Positions 39,959 through 43,502 of a stretch of DNA of 43,502 nucleotides are shown here, one piece after another; position 1 is the first letter of the stretch, and each line of letters opens with the position of its first letter. The notes under the pieces are model-generated. The model saw nothing but the letters and a program-made list of their open reading frames with translations, ran no database searches and was not told where the DNA came from. Origin of the DNA: an uncultured Endozoicomonas sp. (GTDB taxonomy: Bacteria; Pseudomonadota; Gammaproteobacteria; Pseudomonadales; Endozoicomonadaceae); the NCBI RefSeq assembly GCF_947495845.1, contig NZ_CANMAO010000034.1:1-43502 (forward strand), given 5' to 3'. The position numbers and the translations under genes were made by a program.

Positions 39959-40231
39959 ATGCCGGTAATATCGAGTTTTTTCGGGATTTATATCAGGATG
40001 TATCACGCAGATCACGCCCCTCCTCATATTCATGCAGAGTATCAAGGGTATGAGGCGCTTATTGAAATTTCAACCGGCCATGTGCTTGAGGGCAGGTTGC
40101 CGAAAAAAGGCGGTAAAACTCGTTGGTGAATGGTGCCTGTCGCATCAAGCTGAACTAGAGGAAAATTGGAAAAGAGCTATCGACCTTCAATCTCTCGAGC
40201 GTATTGCAGGAGCTGATCATGATTAAAGTCA
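39959..40231 (+). pseudogene. DUF4160 gene with a one-base frameshift
   Basis: An ATG frame reads MPVISSFFGIYIRMYHADHA and PPHIHAEYQGYEALIEISTG, then leaves frame after GRLPKK at the A6GG run (40094-40101). The next frame continues KKAVKLVGEWCLSHQAELEE to GADHD, as a full DUF4160 protein would. One extra base explains it. DUF4160 proteins are commonly encoded next to DUF2442 proteins, as here, and the pair is suspected to be TA-like. It could be a real inactivation, a programmed shift or a sequencing error. Confidence 0.7.
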
Positions 40232-40482
40232 TTCAGGCAGTTTACCAGTCAGGTGCCGATATTAAGCTGCGCTTTTCTGATGGCAGTTTTGGGGTGATGG
40301 ATTTCAGTGTATTTCTGGAGCAAAAAACCAGTCTTACCGAGCCTCTGGAAGATACGGCGTTTTTTCAAAGGTTTTTTATTGAGCTAGGGGCAGTGTGTTG
40401 GCCAAATGGGCTGGAATTCAGTGCAGGTAGCCTTTATAAGAAGCTGGAGTCATCAGGTAAATTGGTTAAACCTGCAGCTTAG
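40219..40482 (+). CDS. DUF2442 protein
   Basis: This 87-residue protein (MIKVIQAVYQSGADIKLRFS, MDFSVFLEQKTSLTEPLEDT, FIELGAVCWPNGLEFSAGSLY) has the typical DUF2442 end with CWPNGLEF-like motif. The ATG at 40219 overlaps the DUF4160 end. DUF2442 proteins resemble small HTH-free partners of TA-like systems; molecular function is unknown. The gene is followed within two bases by element E3. Confidence 0.82.
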   Translation: MIKVIQAVYQSGADIKLRFSDGSFGVMDFSVFLEQKTSLTEPLEDTAFFQRFFIELGAVCWPNGLEFSAGSLYKKLESSGKLVKPAA

Positions 40483-40483
40483 G

Positions 40484-40596
40484 CTGGATGAGGGATGAGA
40501 GGGATGAGGGAATAGTTAATGGTTAATGGGAATTGTTTTGTTCGCTTTTAACTCATGCCTCACAACTCATCACTCAGAACCCATAACTAATCACCC
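40484..40596. repeat. Heptamer palindromic element E3
   Basis: The left arm GGATGAGGGATGAGAGGGAT, the core GGGAATAGTTAATGGTTAAT...TTTTAACTCA and the right arm CCTCACAACTCATCACTC are nearly identical to E1 at 37630, including the sequence beyond it into the VapC 3' end. Confidence 0.8.
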
Positions 40597-40608
40597 AGCA
40601 CTACCACC

Positions 40609-41040
40609 TCACGGCTCACAAGCCCCATCAATTGTCTGAGCCGCTTTATCAAAGGTGTATACCCCTTCCAGCCGGTCTGGAAATTTTACGCAGTAATGGG
40701 CTTTATTGATAATCAACGCATCCGGGAAGTCTGCACTTTTACGCTTGCTGCCTACTTTTACCGGCACTGCTAACCGATAGTCGTTGAGGGCTCGCCACAC
40801 CGTCTGGCCATCTTCAAAACGGATGTTCGGTTCGGAAAAGAGCTGTTGAATCACATGAATCAGTTGAGTTTTATTCAGGTTGTATTTTTTACCCCGCAAA
40901 GTCCACAGGGTTTCAACCAGGACAATATCCGTGATCAGTACCACTCTGCTACCACTGATGAGTCTGGTGGCCTTTGCCGATTGTTGCCTGTCATCATCCA
41001 ACAGGTAGCGCAGTAATACATTGGTATCGATGGCGATCAT
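40609..41040 (-). CDS. vapC: VapC-type PIN toxin
   Basis: This 143-residue PIN-domain RNase has AIDTNVLLRYLLDDD (Asp 4), VLVETLWTL (Glu about 43), SADFPDALI (Asp about 103) and YTFDKAA (Asp about 127). All four acidic positions are present. It overlaps the AbrB-type antitoxin gene by four bases. A 53-base piece of its 3' end, with element E1, is duplicated at 37748-37800. Confidence 0.9.
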   Translation of the reverse strand: MIAIDTNVLLRYLLDDDRQQSAKATRLISGSRVVLITDIVLVETLWTLRGKKYNLNKTQLIHVIQQLFSEPNIRFEDGQTVWRALNDYRLAVPVKVGSKRKSADFPDALIINKAHYCVKFPDRLEGVYTFDKAAQTIDGACEP

Positions 41041-41258
41041 GGGTTTATGCCGGTTTGCATCGATGTTTCATCGGTCATTCGCTTATCGCTTTTGATGTTT
41101 TTCAGCATACCCCGGGCGGCGCCAATGGTTTTTTTAACAATGGTGATGTGACCGTGGTTATCAATATAGCTTTCATATTCATCACCCGGCGCAAGCCCCG
41201 CTAACCGGCATTGCTCTGCAGGCAGTGTGATCTGCCGCTTTGAGCTGATGACTGGCAT
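41037..41258 (-). CDS. vapB: AbrB-type VapB antitoxin
   Basis: This 73-residue protein has an AbrB/SpoVT swapped-hairpin DNA-binding domain (MPVISSKRQITLPAEQCRLA, GLAPGDEYESYIDNHGHITI) and a C-terminal toxin-binding tail. The ATG at 41258 follows an AGGAGG site with five-base spacing, which decides the start. Compare the chimeric VapB at 19837, which lacks exactly the first half of this domain. An inverted repeat upstream (41270-41294) is the likely operator. Confidence 0.88.
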   Translation of the reverse strand: MPVISSKRQITLPAEQCRLAGLAPGDEYESYIDNHGHITIVKKTIGAARGMLKNIKSDKRMTDETSMQTGINP

Positions 41259-41269
41259 ATGCACCTCCT

Positions 41270-41294
41270 CTTTACTTTTTGTGTGAAAGTAAAG
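41270..41294. promoter_or_regulatory. Candidate VapB operator
   Basis: Perfect 9-base arms CTTTACTTT and AAAGTAAAG with a 7-base spacer lie immediately upstream of the vapB ribosome binding site. Confidence 0.6.
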
Positions 41295-41331
41295 ATAGGA
41301 GTTGTGGGGAGGGTGGTCAAGTTTTTGTGGT

Positions 41332-41472
41332 GGGTTGTGGGTTGTGGGTTGTGGGTTGTGAGTTGTGAGTTGTGAGTTGTGAGGGGTGAGTTGTTTGGGA
41401 ATAGTGAATGGTTAATAGTGAATTGGGCTGATAGCTTTTAACTCACAACCCACAACCCACAACCCACAACCC
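41332..41472. repeat. Heptamer palindromic element E4 (largest)
   Basis: Nine heptamers in the left arm (four GGGTTGT, three GAGTTGT, GAGGGGT, GAGTTGT), a roughly 46-base core (TTGGGAATAGTGAATGGTTA...AGCTTTTA) and four ACAACCC units in the right arm. The arms are complementary, so a long stem can form with register slippage. Confidence 0.9.
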
Positions 41473-41478
41473 CAAACT

Positions 41479-41898
41479 TCACCCCTTACCCACAACATTG
41501 ACAAGGTACTCTTCCGGCGTATAAACCGGCAGCTCTGACTCCGTGAAATCTTTTACATTCCGGGTAATGATGGCGCTCGCGCCTGCATTCACCCCGGCAA
41601 CATAAAGTACGCTGTCTTCATAGTCTTTGAAACCGGTATTCAGCGCCATCTGAAGCACTTTATGGTCAACGGGGGCTACCTGGTACATTTGCAGCAGTGT
41701 TTGAATGGCCTGGCGGCCGGCTTTGTTCCCAATGGTCTTGCAGGCCAGATAGTGAATTGTCGTCAGCGTGGTAGCACAGAGGTAGCCAATACATTGCTTG
41801 CGTTCAATCAGCGCTATTATGCGGGATGAGTTGTCAGCAAACGGCTCCCTTTCCAGCAGTACATCGAGAATGACATTGGTGTCTACCAGTATGCTCAC
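41479..41898 (-). CDS. PIN-domain toxin, second of its type
   Basis: This 139-residue protein has ILVDTNVILDVLLERE (Asp 5), a central helical part, GFKDYEDSVLYVAG (acidic pair about 91-94) and AIITRNVKDFTESELPVYTP. It is a paralogue of 38079-38501, including the same gene order with a DUF6364-like antitoxin and four-base overlap. It is intact at both ends. Element E4 begins 6 bases beyond its stop. Confidence 0.88.
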   Translation of the reverse strand: MSILVDTNVILDVLLEREPFADNSSRIIALIERKQCIGYLCATTLTTIHYLACKTIGNKAGRQAIQTLLQMYQVAPVDHKVLQMALNTGFKDYEDSVLYVAGVNAGASAIITRNVKDFTESELPVYTPEEYLVNVVGKG

Positions 41899-42137
41899 AG
41901 GTATTTGTCCTCCAGGTGCTTTTTATAGTCACTGTCATCCATGCTGGCATTAGCACTTCGGAGTGCACCTTTCAGCTTTTGGGTAAGAGGTGGCAAGGCT
42001 TCTTCGCTGGTTTCAGTCGTGGTTAACGAGTCAAAGTAGTCTGCCACCAGCTGTGATAGTGATTTGCCATGGCGTGCAGCATAGGTTTTGGCCCTTTCAA
42101 CCTGGTCTTGTTCCATTCTCAGCGTCAGTTTTTGCAT
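41895..42137 (-). CDS. DUF6364-like antitoxin, second copy
   Basis: This 80-residue protein begins MQKLTLRMEQDQVERAKTYA, then HGKSLSQLVADYF, a ribbon-helix-helix-like N-terminal part, with an acidic toxin-binding C-terminus ending DSDYKKHLEDKYL. An upstream in-frame start would add 14 residues; the ATG at 42137 matches the N-terminus of the paralogue (MSKLTLTVDP) and has an AGAGAA site before it. Confidence 0.82.
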   Translation of the reverse strand: MQKLTLRMEQDQVERAKTYAARHGKSLSQLVADYFDSLTTTETSEEALPPLTQKLKGALRSANASMDDSDYKKHLEDKYL

Positions 42138-42195
42138 GTTGTTTTCTCTGGCGTATAGATTTTTTTTAGTGTACGTCACGCTTTGGGGGTTGGCA

Positions 42196-42333
42196 AAATT
42201 GAGTTGTGTGTTTTGAGTTATGGGTTTTGTGGGAATAGTGAATGGTTAATAGCCCGGTTAGCTTTTAACTCATGCCTCACCCCTCACCCCTCACAACCCA
42301 TAACCCATAACCCATAACCCATAACCCATAACC
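42196..42333. repeat. Heptamer palindromic element E5
   Basis: The left arm TTGAGTTGTGTGTTTTGAGT, the core TGGGAATAGTGAATGGTTAA...AGCTTTTAACTCA, and a right arm with CCTCACCCCTCACCCCTCAC and five tandem CCCATAA units ending 27 bases before gmd. Confidence 0.85.
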
Positions 42334-42360
42334 TTCATTTAAAATCATGGTCAAAAAGTC

Positions 42361-43482
42361 ATGTCCAAAAAAGTCGCACTAATCACTGGCGTAACAGGCC
42401 AGGACGGTTCCTACCTTGCCGAGTTTCTGCTAAAAAAAGGCTACGAAGTCCACGGCATCAAACGCCGTGCCTCTTCTTTTAATACCGAACGGGTAGATCA
42501 TATCTATGAAGACCCACACACTGACAATCAAAATTTCAAACTCCACTACGGTGACCTGAGCGACAGCTCTAACCTGACTCGTATCATCAGCGAAGTGCAG
42601 CCCGATGAAGTGTATAACCTGGCGGCACAATCCCATGTGGCGGTTTCTTTCGAATCTCCGGAATACACTGCTGATGTGGATGCTCTGGGTACTCTGCGCT
42701 TGCTGGAAGCAATCCGCTTTTTAGGGTTGGAGAAAAAGACCCGTTTCTATCAAGCCTCCACTTCTGAGTTGTACGGTTTGGTGCAGGAAATCCCCCAAAA
42801 GGAAACCACACCCTTTTACCCGCGTTCCCCCTATGCCGTGGCCAAAATGTACGCCTATTGGATTACCGTGAACTATCGGGAATCTTACGGTATGTACGCC
42901 TGCAACGGCATTCTTTTTAACCATGAGTCCCCTCGCCGTGGTGAAACCTTTGTCACCCGGAAGATTACCCGTGGTTTGTCGAATATTGCCCAAGGGTTGG
43001 ATGAATGCCTGCACCTTGGCAATATGGACGCCCTCCGTGACTGGGGCCATGCCCGTGATTATGTAGAGATGCAGTGGCTGATGCTGCAGCAGGACAAACC
43101 TGAAGATTTCGTGATTGCCACCGGCGTTCAATATTCTGTACGACAGTTTGTGGATTTCACCGCCAAGGCCATTGGTATTCAGCTGCGCTGGGAAGGCACC
43201 GGTGTGGATGAGTGCGCCTATGTGGAGAAAATCATCAGCGATAATGCCCCGGCTCTGACGGTTGGCCAGAAGGTGGTGGCGGTTGATCCTCGTTACTTCC
43301 GCCCGGCGGAAGTGGAAACTCTGTTGGGTGATCCGTCCAATGCCAAAAACAAACTGGGTTGGGTGCCGGTGACCACGTTGGAAGAGATGGTGGCGGAGAT
43401 GGTGGAGTACGACCTGGCCAAGGCCAAGCAGCATGCTTTGTTGAAAGAGCATGGCTACGATGTGAAAGTGTCTCGGGAATAA
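42361..43482 (+). CDS. gmd: GDP-mannose 4,6-dehydratase (complete)
   Basis: This 373-residue short-chain dehydrogenase/reductase converts GDP-D-mannose to GDP-4-keto-6-deoxymannose, the precursor of GDP-fucose and related deoxysugars. It has the NAD(P) motif [10 protein letters not shown] (9-18), the Thr/Ser region STSELYG, the catalytic YAVAK (158-162), and the GDP-binding [18 protein letters not shown]. Full length is as expected. A broken 163-codon copy lies 6.5 kb upstream. It is followed by only 20 bases of window, so its partner (for example GDP-fucose synthase) would be outside. It supports a GDP-sugar-derived residue in the glycan. Confidence 0.95.
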   Translation: MSKKVALITGVTGQDGSYLAEFLLKKGYEVHGIKRRASSFNTERVDHIYEDPHTDNQNFKLHYGDLSDSSNLTRIISEVQPDEVYNLAAQSHVAVSFESPEYTADVDALGTLRLLEAIRFLGLEKKTRFYQASTSELYGLVQEIPQKETTPFYPRSPYAVAKMYAYWITVNYRESYGMYACNGILFNHESPRRGETFVTRKITRGLSNIAQGLDECLHLGNMDALRDWGHARDYVEMQWLMLQQDKPEDFVIATGVQYSVRQFVDFTAKAIGIQLRWEGTGVDECAYVEKIISDNAPALTVGQKVVAVDPRYFRPAEVETLLGDPSNAKNKLGWVPVTTLEEMVAEMVEYDLAKAKQHALLKEHGYDVKVSRE

Positions 43483-43502
43483 GATTTTTTTGAACCACAA
43501 AG

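Noticed and set aside
36326-42333. Integron or superintegron interpretation of the TA array
   Set aside because: No integrase and no RYYYAAC...GTTRRRY-type attC sites were seen at the junctions. Modules are in both orientations, and separators are R and E repeats instead.
1-43502. tRNA or rRNA genes
   Set aside because: I looked for cloverleaf-like stems and conserved TTCGA/TTCAA loops on both strands and found none I could support.

Overview
The window looks like a chromosomal segment of a marine-type gammaproteobacterium. The evidence is a pair of FlgO-like lipoproteins, a DauR-type regulator, GDP-mannose dehydratase and RfaH-type ops leaders. The mixed GC content, with many small repeats and toxin-antitoxin (TA) genes, resembles large repeat-rich genomes such as Endozoicomonas or other Oceanospirillales. 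That assignment is an inference and cannot be proved from this sequence.

Layout. (1) 0.6-1.9 kb: two minus-strand FlgO-like outer-membrane lipoproteins. (2) 2.1-10.2 kb: an intact amino-acid catabolic cluster. A minus-strand arm (2,3-diaminopropionate ammonia-lyase, RidA, YheO/DauR-like regulator) faces a plus-strand arm (M24 creatinase-fold hydrolase, Asp/Glu-racemase-like enzyme, EamA transporter, M20 amidohydrolase, LysR regulator). (3) 10.2-12.0 kb: debris of an alpha-type fimbrial operon (usher C-terminus and a frameshifted tip-adhesin-like gene) mixed with transposase and nucleotidyltransferase fragments. (4) 12.0-13.7 kb: an undecaprenyl-diphosphate synthase homologue and small genes. 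(5) 14.0-18.2 kb: the export module of a surface polysaccharide, with an outer-membrane beta-barrel, a Wza-like lipid-free export protein and a Wzc-like tyrosine autokinase. (6) 18.2-26.1 kb: a torn leader region with three ops/JUMPstart-like elements, three TA modules, a RAYT transposase, a pair of tiny membrane proteins and an ISAs1-family insertion sequence. (7) 26.1-34.0 kb: a markedly AT-rich, overlapping operon (HAD phosphatase, nucleotidyltransferase-kinase fusion, second nucleotidyltransferase, Wzx, Wzy, two glycosyltransferases), evidently acquired horizontally. (8) 34.4-35.8 kb: a WcaI-like glycosyltransferase carrying an in-frame palindrome. (9) 35.8-43.5 kb: two gmd genes, the first cut after its catalytic lysine, separated by about 6 kb holding six TA-type modules.

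The most unusual aspect is the repeat architecture. A short dispersed repeat (core AATGAAAGACCTGACCCCGG, here called R) occurs at least sixteen times counting partial copies. All copies left of the AT-rich glycan operon point right, and all copies right of it point left. R copies lie between successive TA modules and sit exactly at the breakpoints of several truncated genes: gmd, an usher, a VapB antitoxin and a VapC fragment. A second family of palindromic elements with heptamer arms (TTGTGAG/TTGTGGG and complements) separates the modules in the right-hand array. Together they suggest a cassette-like, repeat-mediated accretion of TA modules around a polysaccharide locus that does not look like a classical integron.

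Functionally, the export module, ops leaders, AT-rich operon, WcaI homologue and gmd probably make and export one fucose- or GDP-sugar-containing surface glycan. The TA modules and mobile elements are accretions inside that locus.
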